The position numbers were made by a program, and so were the translations under genes. A stretch of DNA of 64,000 nucleotides from an uncultured Winogradskyella sp. (GTDB taxonomy: Bacteria > Bacteroidota > Bacteroidia > Flavobacteriales > Flavobacteriaceae): positions 124,001 through 188,000 of the forward strand of contig NZ_CANMIW010000005.1 in the NCBI RefSeq assembly GCF_947498005.1, in the 5' to 3' direction. The notes beneath the pieces were generated by a model that saw only the letters and a list, made by a program, of their open reading frames with translations, searched no databases and had not been told where the DNA came from. Below, piece by piece: positions 1 to 8,120 of this stretch (the stretch's first letter is position 1; each line of letters starts with the position of its first letter).

Positions 1-55
1 CACGTAATACTTTAGAATAAATTTCTTCTTTGTCCATCATTTCATAACCACTCAT
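1..55 (-). CDS. PUR family DNA/RNA-binding protein (DUF3276), N-terminal fragment
   Basis: Only the first 18 codons are inside the window; the gene runs off the left edge. The start reads MSGYEMMDKEEIYSKVLR, which matches the beginning of the Bacteroidota PUR-alpha-like family (DUF3276), small single-stranded nucleic-acid-binding proteins of about 110 residues. The ATG is at 55-53 on the minus strand. The gene lies 64 bp downstream of the ABC transporter gene, in the same direction, and could be co-transcribed with it. The call rests on a short piece and on memory of the family, so it is moderately sure. Confidence 0.6.
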   Translation of the reverse strand, partial: MSGYEMMDKEEIYSKVLR

Positions 56-119
56 AACTCAATATTTTTATAATTTCAATCCAAAAATCTAAAAAAAAAG
101 TAACCTAAGCAACAAATAA

Positions 120-1874
120 TTACATTTCTTTTTCTGAGCGTTGTTTGGTGTATATTTCTTTATAGTATCCGTTAGAACTGATAAGACTTTCATGGTTACC
201 AGACTCAATAATTTTTCCATCATCTAATACAATTATGTGATCAGCGTTTTTAGCTGAAGATACACGATGACTCACAATAATTGTAGTTTTATCCTTTGTG
301 AGCTTTTTAAGATTTTTGAGAATCTTTTCTTCGGTTTCAGTGTCTACAGCAGATAGGCAATCATCAAACAAAAGTATATCTGGTTTCTTTATAATTGCTC
401 TTGCAATAGATACACGTTGCTTTTGTCCTCCAGAAAGCGTTATTCCGCGTTCGCCCAAAATAGTATCATAACCTTTAGTAAAGCCAATAATGTTTTTATG
501 GACTTTGGCGTTTTTGGCTGCTTCTATAACTTCAACATCGGTAGCATCTTCTTTACCAAATTTAATATTGTTTTTTATTGTATCTGAAAATAAAAAGGCA
601 TCTTGTGGCACATAACCAATATGCTCTCTTAAACTAAACACGTTTAATTCTGAAATAAGTGTATCATCTACCAGAATAGATCCTTTATCAATATCATATA
701 ATCGACCTATTAAGTCTAGAATTGTAGATTTTCCTGAACCTGTTTTTCCTAAAATGGCTAAGGTATTACCAGATTTTAAAGTAAAACTAACATCTTTTAA
801 AGCCTGTATATTGGTGTCTGGATATGTAAATGACACATTTTTAAATTCAATATCGCCCTTTATCGGTGTGAGTGCTTCAGTATTGTTCTTAATTTCTGGT
901 TCTGTTTTTAAAAACTCATTGATGCGTTCTTGAGATGCTTCCGCTTGTTGCACTAAAGATGTTACCCAACCTACAGTTGCAACTGGCCAAGTTAACATAT
1001 TCACGTATATAATAAATTCAGCAATGGTTCCTATGTTTTCAATTTCCCCATTCATATATTTCATTCCACCAATGTAAATCACAATTAGATTACTAATACC
1101 AATAAGTAAAATCATCATTGGGAAGAACAATGCTTGCACTTTCGTTAAATTTATTTGTTTCTCACGGTTTTCAATAGACAGTTTCTCAAATTCATTATTC
1201 GTAGGGTTTTCTATGCCATAAGACTTTATAACAGATACACCACTAAATGTTTCTTGAGAATAGGTAGAAAGTGTAGAAAGTGATTGTTGTACAATAGTGC
1301 TTCGCTTATTTATTAATCGACTCAATTTATATATCGCAATAGATAGAATTGGTAGAGGTAGTAAGGTATATAACGTTAACGAAGGCGATCGGTCTACCAT
1401 GTAGATTATTGCAACAGCAAATAAAGTAATGGTATTAATAGTGTACATTAATGCAGGACCTACATACATTCTTACTTTACCAACATCTTCACTGATTCTA
1501 TTCATTAAATCACCAGTTCTATTAGACTTGTAAAAGTTTAGGGAAAGGATTTGGTAATGCTTATAGATTTCGTTTTTAAGGTCATATTCTATATAACGAG
1601 ATACATTAATTATGGTCTGGCGCATTAAAAATGTAAAAATACCAGCCATAATTGCTGCGCCAACAATGTATAAAACGTTTGTTAAAATTTCGGTTTTAAA
1701 AACCTCTTGCGTAAGTTTTCCGTCTAAACGATCAGAAACAATATTGATGGAGGCTCCAACCAAACGAGGTGTAAAAAGCGCGAAAATCTTTGAAACTATG
1801 GTTATTATGACACCAATTATTAAGCGCGATCTGTATTTGTAAAAGTATTTATTGAGGTGTTTTAGTGCTTTCAT
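120..1874 (-). CDS. ABC transporter half-molecule, permease fused to ATPase (MsbA/BmrA/YheI type)
   Basis: The 584-residue protein has six hydrophobic membrane segments in residues 15-305 (type I exporter fold), then a nucleotide-binding domain. Walker A (GKTGSGKST) is near residue 373, the Q-loop (YVPQDAFLFSDT) near 425, the signature LSGGQKQR near 478, Walker B (ILLFDDCLSAVD) near 499 and the H-loop (IIVSHRVSSAKNAD) near 530. Family members export lipids, drugs or peptides as dimers. The residue after the Walker B aspartate is Asp, not the usual catalytic Glu. This is known from degenerate sites in heterodimeric exporters such as BmrC/YheI. No partner half-transporter is in view. The substrate cannot be read from the sequence. 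Confidence 0.9.
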   Translation of the reverse strand: MKALKHLNKYFYKYRSRLIIGVIITIVSKIFALFTPRLVGASINIVSDRLDGKLTQEVFKTEILTNVLYIVGAAIMAGIFTFLMRQTIINVSRYIEYDLKNEIYKHYQILSLNFYKSNRTGDLMNRISEDVGKVRMYVGPALMYTINTITLFAVAIIYMVDRSPSLTLYTLLPLPILSIAIYKLSRLINKRSTIVQQSLSTLSTYSQETFSGVSVIKSYGIENPTNNEFEKLSIENREKQINLTKVQALFFPMMILLIGISNLIVIYIGGMKYMNGEIENIGTIAEFIIYVNMLTWPVATVGWVTSLVQQAEASQERINEFLKTEPEIKNNTEALTPIKGDIEFKNVSFTYPDTNIQALKDVSFTLKSGNTLAILGKTGSGKSTILDLIGRLYDIDKGSILVDDTLISELNVFSLREHIGYVPQDAFLFSDTIKNNIKFGKEDATDVEVIEAAKNAKVHKNIIGFTKGYDTILGERGITLSGGQKQRVSIARAIIKKPDILLFDDCLSAVDTETEEKILKNLKKLTKDKTTIIVSHRVSSAKNADHIIVLDDGKIIESGNHESLISSNGYYKEIYTKQRSEKEM

Positions 1875-1927
1875 GTTGTATTTAGTAGGTCAAAAGTATT
1901 ACGATAATCGTATTTATTAGTTAATAT

Positions 1928-1959
1928 TTTGCTAATCCTCTATTAATAATTTATTTTTG
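1928..1959 (+). promoter_or_regulatory. Bacteroidota-type promoter of the leucine dehydrogenase gene
   Basis: TTTG at 1928-1931 and TATTTTTG (TAnnTTTG consensus) at 1952-1959 are separated by 20 bp, a normal spacing. The start codon of the next gene follows 49 bp downstream. Confidence 0.7.
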
Positions 1960-2008
1960 CACGCTGTTTTTAGAATATCTTGAAACACCCTTAAATCTAA
2001 ATATCAAA

Positions 2009-3112
2009 ATGACATCAGAAATTATAAATTCGAAAGATTTAAAGAAAATGGATCCTGTTTTTGGACAACATTCTTTTGACGATCATGAGCAAATTGTTTT
2101 TTGCAATGACAAAGATACTGGTTTAAAAGCTATAATCGGAATTCATAATACAGTTTTAGGTCCTGCTTTAGGTGGAACTAGAATGTGGAATTATGCCAAC
2201 GAATGGGAAGCTCTCAATGATGTATTGCGTTTGTCGCGTGGTATGACGTTTAAGTCTGCAATAACGGGTTTAAATCTAGGTGGAGGTAAAGCCGTAATTA
2301 TTGGTGATGCCAAAACTCAGAAAACTCCAGAATTAATGAGACGTTTTGGTGAGTTTGTTCATTCTTTAAGCGGACGTTATATTACAGCAGAAGATGTTGG
2401 GATGGCTACGGAAGATATGGATACGGTTAGAGAAGTAACACCATACGTAACAGGAATATCAGAAAGTAAAGGTGGTGCAGGTAATCCATCTCCAATTACT
2501 GCTTATGGTGTTTTTATGGGAATGAAAGCGGCTGCCAAATTTCAATTTGGATCAGATGTTTTAGAAGACAAGAAAATTATTGTTCAAGGCATAGGGAATG
2601 TAGGTGAAGGGCTTGTAGAGCATTTAATGAATGAAGGCGCAAACGTAATCATTGATGATATCAGCATGGAGCGTTTAGAGGAGGTTAGAGATAGATATGG
2701 TGTGTCTATATACAACGGAAACGATATTTACAGTGAAGATATGGATATCTACGCACCTTGTGCATTAGGAGCTACCATTAATGATGATACCATTTATAAG
2801 TTAAAAGCCAAAATAGTAGCAGGTGCTGCAAATAACCAATTGGCAGAAGAAAAGAAGCATGGCTTAATTTTAAAAGAAAGAGGTATTGTTTATGCGCCAG
2901 ATTTTTTAATCAATGCTGGTGGAATTATTAATGTATATGCTGAATTAGAGAATTACGGTAGACAGGAAATAATGCGTAAAACGGAGAATATTTACAATAC
3001 CACATTAGAGATATTAGATAATGCTAAAATTAATGACATTACTACTCATAATGCCGCATTTAATATTGCCAAAGACAGAATTGAAACAAGAAAGCAAGAA
3101 AATTCAAAATAG
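2009..3112 (+). CDS. Leucine/branched-chain amino acid dehydrogenase (Glu/Leu/Phe/Val dehydrogenase family)
   Basis: This 367-residue protein would catalyse NAD-dependent oxidative deamination of leucine and related amino acids to 2-oxoacids. The N-terminal catalytic domain has the glycine-rich lysine motif GLNLGGGKAVIIGD near residue 80 and TAEDVGMATEDMD near 125. The C-terminal Rossmann domain has GIGNVGEGLVEHL near residue 190. Length and motifs fit leucine dehydrogenase (about 365 residues) better than glutamate dehydrogenase (over 410). The gene has its own promoter and is followed by a strong terminator. HMG-CoA lyase (12855-13718) and a fused 2-oxoacid dehydrogenase E1 (41499-43910) in the same window could act later in the same breakdown route. 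Confidence 0.92.
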   Translation: MTSEIINSKDLKKMDPVFGQHSFDDHEQIVFCNDKDTGLKAIIGIHNTVLGPALGGTRMWNYANEWEALNDVLRLSRGMTFKSAITGLNLGGGKAVIIGDAKTQKTPELMRRFGEFVHSLSGRYITAEDVGMATEDMDTVREVTPYVTGISESKGGAGNPSPITAYGVFMGMKAAAKFQFGSDVLEDKKIIVQGIGNVGEGLVEHLMNEGANVIIDDISMERLEEVRDRYGVSIYNGNDIYSEDMDIYAPCALGATINDDTIYKLKAKIVAGAANNQLAEEKKHGLILKERGIVYAPDFLINAGGIINVYAELENYGRQEIMRKTENIYNTTLEILDNAKINDITTHNAAFNIAKDRIETRKQENSK

Positions 3113-3148
3113 TCTTATTTTAATTCTGAAATAAAAATTAATTAATAG

Positions 3149-3156
3149 TACTTTTG
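3149..3156 (+). promoter_or_regulatory. Probable -7 element of the nusB promoter
   Basis: TACTTTTG matches TAnnTTTG. A -33 element is weak (TTCTG at 3124-3128). The expected transcription start, about 5 nt downstream, falls inside the left arm of the hairpin at 3158-3187. Confidence 0.5.
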
Positions 3157-3157
3157 C

Positions 3158-3187
3158 AAGGTGAATCTTAATAGGTTCACCTTTTTT
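3158..3187 (+). terminator. Intrinsic terminator after the leucine dehydrogenase gene
   Basis: The left arm AAGGTGAATCT (3158-3168) pairs with AGGTTCACCTT (3173-3183), 11 pairs with one wobble and a 4-nt loop, followed by TTTT. It lies 45 bp after the upstream stop codon and directly abuts the putative nusB promoter. Confidence 0.85.
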
Positions 3188-3216
3188 AACAACCAAAATC
3201 AAGTAAGTTCTTACAC

Positions 3217-4161
3217 ATGCTAAACCGAAGACATATAAGAATAAAAGTTATGCAATCTATGTATGCTTTTAAAGGCACTGAAAGTGATAATTTATTAAAG
3301 GAACAAAAGTTTTTGCTTCACAGTTTAGATAGCATGTATGATTTATACCTTGCGCAATTAGCTTTATTTACTGAGTTACATAAAAAGAGTAAAGATTATA
3401 ACGAAAAAATTAAAAATAAACTCGTTAAGACAGAAGCTGACAAGAACTTAAATTACAAGTTTCAAGAAAACCAATTATTACATCTTATAAGTAGTAACAC
3501 TATGTTACAAGAAGCAATTGCTAATAGTAAACTCAATTATTGGCATTTGGATTTTGAATATGTAGACATTCTATTTAAAGAAATTTTAAAGAGTGAATTA
3601 TATAGAGATTACTGTATTGATGAAGACAGTAGTTTTAAAAAAGACAAACACTTTGTTATTGATATTTTCACAGATATTATAGCACCCAATGAAAAACTTT
3701 TTGATTTTTTTGAAGATAAAAAGTTGACTTGGGTAGATGATATGCCAGTTGTAAATACTGCAATTCTTAGAATTTTGAGAAAGTTAAAGCTTACTTCACC
3801 AGAAACAGCTTTGTTACCAGACTTGTATAAAGATGACGAGGATTTAGAATTTGCAAAGGAATTATTTCAAAAAACATTTTTAAATAATACCAAATTTGCA
3901 GAAGAAATCTCTACCAAAACAACGAATTGGGATAGTGAGCGTTTAGCTAGTATTGACGGTTTATTACTGAAAATGGCTATTTGCGAGTTTCAGAAGTTCC
4001 CATCTATACCAACTAAAGTAACCATAAATGAATATTTAGAAATTGCTAAGGAGTATTCTACCCCAAAAAGTAGTTTGTTTATCAATGGTATTTTAGATAA
4101 AATCGTGAAGGAATATCAAGCAGATAACATTCATCTTAAATCAGGAAGAGGCTTAATGTAG
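3217..4161 (+). CDS. nusB: Transcription antitermination factor NusB
   Basis: The C-terminal 110 residues are a clear NusB domain: ERLASIDGLLLKMAICEF, PTKVTINEYLEIAKEYS and SSLFINGILDKIV follow the family pattern. NusB with NusE (S10) binds boxA RNA in the rRNA antitermination complex. At 314 residues it is about twice the E. coli length; the long N-terminal half is usual for Bacteroidota NusB. The N-terminus, MLNRRHIRIKVMQSMYAF, matches the family start, so the ATG at 3217 is secure. It stands alone between leucine dehydrogenase and the DUF1573-yajC pair. The hairpin and -7 box just upstream suggest that its expression could depend on read-through or on a truncated hairpin. Confidence 0.93.
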   Translation: MLNRRHIRIKVMQSMYAFKGTESDNLLKEQKFLLHSLDSMYDLYLAQLALFTELHKKSKDYNEKIKNKLVKTEADKNLNYKFQENQLLHLISSNTMLQEAIANSKLNYWHLDFEYVDILFKEILKSELYRDYCIDEDSSFKKDKHFVIDIFTDIIAPNEKLFDFFEDKKLTWVDDMPVVNTAILRILRKLKLTSPETALLPDLYKDDEDLEFAKELFQKTFLNNTKFAEEISTKTTNWDSERLASIDGLLLKMAICEFQKFPSIPTKVTINEYLEIAKEYSTPKSSLFINGILDKIVKEYQADNIHLKSGRGLM

Positions 4162-4375
4162 TCTTTACAATGAATAATAGGGTTGGCTAATTGATGAGAA
4201 TCTGATAAAAAAATTAAATAATTAAGCAATTTTTGAAGATTTCTAGGTTAAAATCACTTTTAAAGTAAGTTATTACGTACAAAATACTGTTAAGTAATAC
4301 CTAAAAATTTTAATTGATTAAATTATTCATTAACTTCGCGTGCTTAAAATAAATTTTAATTTAAAAAATAAAATA

Positions 4376-4954
4376 ATGAAAAAAGTAATCTTAGGACTTA
4401 GTGCATTATGTATGGTCGCTTTTACATCTTGTAAAGAAGATGCAGCAAGTAAAATTAAAACTGAAAATATTGCTGTTGCAGCAGAAAGAGATGCTAATGC
4501 AGGAGATTTTCCGGTAATATCATTAGATAAAAAGGAACATGACTTTGGTTCTATTGAAAACGGAACACCAGTTGAAACAACTTTTAAGTACACTAATACA
4601 GGTAATTCATTATTAGTTGTAAGTAATATAAAAAGTACATGTGGATGTACAGTACCATCTAACTGGACAAAAGAAGTTGCGCCAGGAGAAACAGGTGAGT
4701 TTGCTGTAAAATTCAACGGAAAAGGTAATGGTAAAGTATCTAAGTCAATTACAATGACTACCAATACAGAAAGTGGTAAAGAGATTGTAAAGATTTCTGC
4801 ATCTGTACAAGCAGATCCAAATGCACCAGCTAAAGCAGCTACACCAGCTCAAAAAGCAGGTAAGGCAACTATTAACCCTTTGTCTACTGATGCATCTGCC
4901 GCTCCAAGAAAGTCGTCTACGCAGCCAGGTCACGAAGGTCATAACCACGATTAA
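4376..4954 (+). CDS. DUF1573 domain lipoprotein
   Basis: The start is taken at the ATG at 4376 because MKKVILGLSALCMVAFTSC is a classical lipoprotein signal with the lipobox cysteine at residue 19; a GTG at 4340 would spoil this signal. Residues about 45-140 form the DUF1573 immunoglobulin-like fold (DFGSIENGTPVETTFKYTN, then KSTCGCTVPSNWTKE), which is very common in exported Bacteroidota proteins. The tail is rich in Ala, Pro and Lys and ends in GHEGHNHD, a His-rich terminus that could bind metal (inference). Function is unknown. yajC follows after 23 bp in the same direction. Confidence 0.85.
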   Translation: MKKVILGLSALCMVAFTSCKEDAASKIKTENIAVAAERDANAGDFPVISLDKKEHDFGSIENGTPVETTFKYTNTGNSLLVVSNIKSTCGCTVPSNWTKEVAPGETGEFAVKFNGKGNGKVSKSITMTTNTESGKEIVKISASVQADPNAPAKAATPAQKAGKATINPLSTDASAAPRKSSTQPGHEGHNHD

Positions 4955-4977
4955 TAATTATTACTGATAATAACTAA

Positions 4978-5268
4978 ATGGAATCATTAGGATCATTTTT
5001 ACCAATCATAGGCATTTTTGCTGTCATGTATTTTTTTATGATAGCACCACAAATGAAACGTTCTAAACAAGAAAAAAAGTTCGCAGCTGAATTAAAAAGA
5101 GGCGATCGCGTCATAACAAAAAGTGGGATGCACGGAAAAGTTGTAGAGCTTAATGATAAAGATAACAGTTGTGTTATTGAAACATTAGCAGGAAAGATTA
5201 AATTTGATCGTTCTGCAATTTCTATGGAAATGAGTAATAAATTAAATGCACCAGCTTCTAAGAAGTAA
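4978..5268 (+). CDS. yajC: Preprotein translocase accessory subunit YajC
   Basis: The 96-residue protein has one N-terminal membrane helix (LPIIGIFAVMYFFMIAPQ), then a basic stretch (MKRSKQEKKFAAELKRGDRV) and the conserved KSGMHGKVVELNDKDN region. Both are hallmarks of YajC, which joins SecDF in the Sec translocon at the inner membrane. It follows the DUF1573 lipoprotein gene by 23 bp and is closed by a strong terminator at 5291-5326. Confidence 0.95.
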   Translation: MESLGSFLPIIGIFAVMYFFMIAPQMKRSKQEKKFAAELKRGDRVITKSGMHGKVVELNDKDNSCVIETLAGKIKFDRSAISMEMSNKLNAPASKK

Positions 5269-5290
5269 GAGCGCATAACATATAATATAT

Positions 5291-5326
5291 AAAAAAGACT
5301 GTTCGTTTAGAACAGTCTTTTTTTTT
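5291..5326 (+). terminator. Bidirectional terminator between yajC and the YdeI-like gene
   Basis: GACTGTTC (5297-5304) pairs with GAACAGTC (5310-5317) around a 5-nt loop, flanked by A6 on the left and T9 on the right. It can serve both convergent genes. Confidence 0.9.
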
Positions 5327-5347
5327 ATAAAAACGTATTTCTGTAGT

Positions 5348-5947
5348 CTAACTCTTTTTATACTTATCATTCAATCCAGACCCATTAACAATCATAGGTA
5401 TAATTTTCTCTAGACGTCTAAGCTTTGTTGCCTCGCGTTTAGCTTCAATTATATAGTTACAATATTCACGTTGATGCGAGAGCGAAAAAGCTTTGAATGC
5501 TCTTTCTAATCTAGGATCTTTATTAAAAGTTACTTTTAATTCTTCCGGAAGCACAATGGGTTTAATTTGGCGTTGTGGTTTCAGTTCTTTTCCCATTCTT
5601 TGGTTTTCTATAGCTTCTTTAATATAAGCCAAAACAGCCATCTCATTAATGTCTTCTCTTTTATTAAACCGCATTTGCCGCATTGCTTTCGTTTTTTCTT
5701 CTTGGGCATTATAAAGTAATTGATGTTTATCATTTAAGAACACACCTTGATGAAACCAAATGCAAAAATGATGTTTAAATGCTCCAATCCCTAAGACGTT
5801 CTTTCCGTTTAAACAGTAGGTTGGCATGCTCCATTTTACGGTTTCCTCTAATGGTGTTTTAATAATGATATTTCTAAGAATATTAATTTCTTCTGAGAAC
5901 TGCGAATTCACTTCTATGTATTCTTCTACTGAGCTTACTTTTTTCAT
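5348..5947 (-). CDS. YdeI/OmpD-associated family protein (DUF1801 plus OmdA domains)
   Basis: Residues 1-115 have the DUF1801 pattern (LRNIIIKTPLEETVKWSMP, VLGIGAFKHHFCIWFHQG). Residues 130-195 have the OmdA pattern (LPEELKVTFNKDPRLERAF, LSHQREYCNYIIEAKREATK). This is the usual two-domain architecture and length (199 residues). The family is cytoplasmic, and its biochemical role is not established; Bacillus YdeI has been linked to peptide stress responses. It is a single gene, convergent with yajC. Confidence 0.85.
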   Translation of the reverse strand: MKKVSSVEEYIEVNSQFSEEINILRNIIIKTPLEETVKWSMPTYCLNGKNVLGIGAFKHHFCIWFHQGVFLNDKHQLLYNAQEEKTKAMRQMRFNKREDINEMAVLAYIKEAIENQRMGKELKPQRQIKPIVLPEELKVTFNKDPRLERAFKAFSLSHQREYCNYIIEAKREATKLRRLEKIIPMIVNGSGLNDKYKKS

Positions 5948-5965
5948 TTTATAAAATACTAGAAA

Positions 5966-7567
5966 TTAATGTTTAACAACTTTTTTGGTTACTGTCGTTT
6001 CAGATGTTGTGACTTCAACAATGTAGTTGCCCGCAGGATAATCCTCAATATTTATCACTACAGTATTAGAATTGTCGTTATTCCTTATCGAATTAATTTC
6101 TTTACCAGCTAAATCATAAATTACTACTTTTTTTAAGGTATTACTCTCAACAAATATCTTAGAAGTTGCAGGATTAGGGTAAACAAAAATATCTGGCACA
6201 TCTTCTGAAGAAATTTGACTTACAGATAATAGTGTACCATCTGTTGCCATACGTTGAAACCAAATATTTAGTTCGCCATCTCTGGTATCTCCCCAAGTTG
6301 CATATAAAATATCATTTTGGGTTTTAATAGACATAAAATCATTTCCGGCATATTCTAAATCTGTATTATGTATTGCAGATTGATTTGTGATTTGAAAATT
6401 AGAAGAGAATTCTGTTGCCGTGCTACTTCTATAAGCAGCCCAAATTTCTGTTGGGTTTTGAAAAGTGCCATCAGTTCCGTTTCTTCGATCTCTCCAACTG
6501 ATTATTATATCGCCATCAGAGTCAAAATCTGCCCAAACTAAATCTTGCATTCGGTCATTACCAATAGGATCGTCATTTATTCTCGTAGGAGTAGACCAAG
6601 TGCTACCAGCATCGGTAGTTTCTATCATAAATACATCTAAATCGCCATTTTCTGCACTGAGATATATGTAAACCAGATGATTTTCATTTGATGGATTACA
6701 AAGTAAAAGACTAGCCTTTTTCGCATAAGTAAAGCTAGCATTATTGGTTGGTGTGCTATGCGTTATAACAGTATTATATGAAAAATTTGTACCAGCATCA
6801 ATCGATGAAGCTAAAAACACTTGTGCATAGGCACTTTGTGATAAAACATAAGATGGATATGCACCATAAAAAGTACCTGTAGAACTAATAGTGGGTGAAC
6901 ATAAAGGTAAAGGATTGATACTGCCAGCTAACCAATTAGCTGAATCGATATAGGTAGTTGTAAAACTATTGCCAGAGTCATTGGAAACAGATAAATAAGG
7001 ATTATAACTTGGGTTATCTCTATTCAAATTCATGCTAGTAACATAAATATGTCCTTGATTTACACTTGATGATTTATCAATAACCATCCAAGGCCTATCA
7101 ATTGGCCATTTTGTACCATCGTAGTTACTATTTATAACTTCTAAAGGTGCATTCCAAGTTAAGCCACCATCTGTTGATTTACAGATATAAACACCACCAG
7201 TTACAGGCGCTTCTGTTCCGGTAAAATCAATATAACAAAGATAGACATCGCCATTATGGTCAAAATCTATAGATGGATCTGCAGATGTATAACCGCTAAT
7301 GGTATGAGGTAATTCTGAAACAGCGCTCCAAGTTTCTCCACCATCGAAACTAGTCTTTGTTTTTATTTTAAATTGGTTAGATAAATTTACCCAACCCATC
7401 CAAGCTACAACGATATGTTGAGTATCTGATGGATCAATAGATAGGTAAGGTTCGCCATCAAAAACAGTTCCACTAGACAAGTTTTGATTTTGACTATACA
7501 AACCTATACTCAATAAAATAAGTAAGCTAAATAATGCTTTATTAAGTTTTGATGAGCTAATTATCAT
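5966..7567 (-). CDS. T9SS-secreted BNR/Asp-box beta-propeller protein (sialidase-like fold)
   Basis: The 533-residue protein starts with a signal peptide (LFSLLILLSIGLYSQ). It has Asp-box turns typical of sialidase propellers: SFDGGETW near residue 72, STDGGLTW near 130, SNDSGNSF near 192 and TTDAGSTW near 317. The end is a type A sorting domain (VYPNPATSKIFVESN, then AGNYIVEV and a basic KKVVKH tail), so it is exported by T9SS and released or surface-anchored. I could not place the full set of sialidase catalytic residues, so enzymatic activity is unproven; many such propellers only bind. It lies 18 bp upstream of the ydeI-like gene on the same strand. Confidence 0.82.
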   Translation of the reverse strand: MIISSSKLNKALFSLLILLSIGLYSQNQNLSSGTVFDGEPYLSIDPSDTQHIVVAWMGWVNLSNQFKIKTKTSFDGGETWSAVSELPHTISGYTSADPSIDFDHNGDVYLCYIDFTGTEAPVTGGVYICKSTDGGLTWNAPLEVINSNYDGTKWPIDRPWMVIDKSSSVNQGHIYVTSMNLNRDNPSYNPYLSVSNDSGNSFTTTYIDSANWLAGSINPLPLCSPTISSTGTFYGAYPSYVLSQSAYAQVFLASSIDAGTNFSYNTVITHSTPTNNASFTYAKKASLLLCNPSNENHLVYIYLSAENGDLDVFMIETTDAGSTWSTPTRINDDPIGNDRMQDLVWADFDSDGDIIISWRDRRNGTDGTFQNPTEIWAAYRSSTATEFSSNFQITNQSAIHNTDLEYAGNDFMSIKTQNDILYATWGDTRDGELNIWFQRMATDGTLLSVSQISSEDVPDIFVYPNPATSKIFVESNTLKKVVIYDLAGKEINSIRNNDNSNTVVINIEDYPAGNYIVEVTTSETTVTKKVVKH

Positions 7568-7638
7568 AATGTTAAAATTATTATCAGTTTAAAATACCTA
7601 CCAGATTTGTTAAGTGCTACCGTGTAAGTTTACATGAA

Positions 7639-8004
7639 TTAACTGCGTAAAATCTTTTCCATTTTTCTACCTCTAGCTAATTCTTCTACAAGTTTATCTA
7701 AGTATCTTGCCTCACGCGTTAATTGAGTTTCAATATCTTCTATTCTATAGCCGCAAATTACGCCTTTGATAAGGTGTGCATTAGGATTAAGTTTTGCGTT
7801 TTCAAAAAAAGTTTTAAACGTTACTTTGGTATTTATAAGTTTTGTTAGATGTGCTTCATCATAACCTGTTAACCATTCGATTACTTGATGCAATTCTGCA
7901 ACAGTTCTCCCTTTTTTTTCAATTTTAGTGACATAATGAGGATAAACGCCTGCAAATGTTAATTTGGCAACGCGAGCGTCGTGAGCTGGTGTTGTGGTAC
8001 TCAT
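7639..8004 (-). CDS. DUF2200 family protein
   Basis: This 121-residue cytoplasmic protein starts MSTTTPAHDARVAKLTFAGV and continues with VYPHYVTKIEKKGRT and LHQVIEWLTGYDEAHL, the conserved features of DUF2200. Its function is unknown. It is preceded on the minus strand by the pepT terminator at 8051-8097, so it is probably transcribed separately. Confidence 0.85.
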   Translation of the reverse strand: MSTTTPAHDARVAKLTFAGVYPHYVTKIEKKGRTVAELHQVIEWLTGYDEAHLTKLINTKVTFKTFFENAKLNPNAHLIKGVICGYRIEDIETQLTREARYLDKLVEELARGRKMEKILRS

Positions 8005-8050
8005 GTATTAATTTTTAGAAGAATGAAATATTATTTTTAAAATTAAGCAC

Positions 8051-8097
8051 AAAAAAATAAGCAGCAAACTAAAACTATTTTTAATTCACTGCTTATT
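8051..8097 (-). terminator. Terminator of the usp-pepT operon
   Basis: Read on the minus strand, AATAAGCAG pairs with CTGCTTATT (plus-strand arms 8056-8064 and 8089-8097), followed by a run of seven T. It lies just downstream of the pepT stop codon. Confidence 0.8.
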
Positions 8098-8120
8098 AAG
8101 AATATATACTTATGCTGTAG

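Noticed and set aside
4330-4764. Long minus-strand frame opposite the DUF1573 gene
   Set aside because: It is fully inside a well-supported gene on the other strand, shows no family features and has no promoter.
5966-7567. Calling the T9SS propeller an active sialidase
   Set aside because: Asp boxes are present, but I could not place the arginine triad and the catalytic Tyr-Glu pair.
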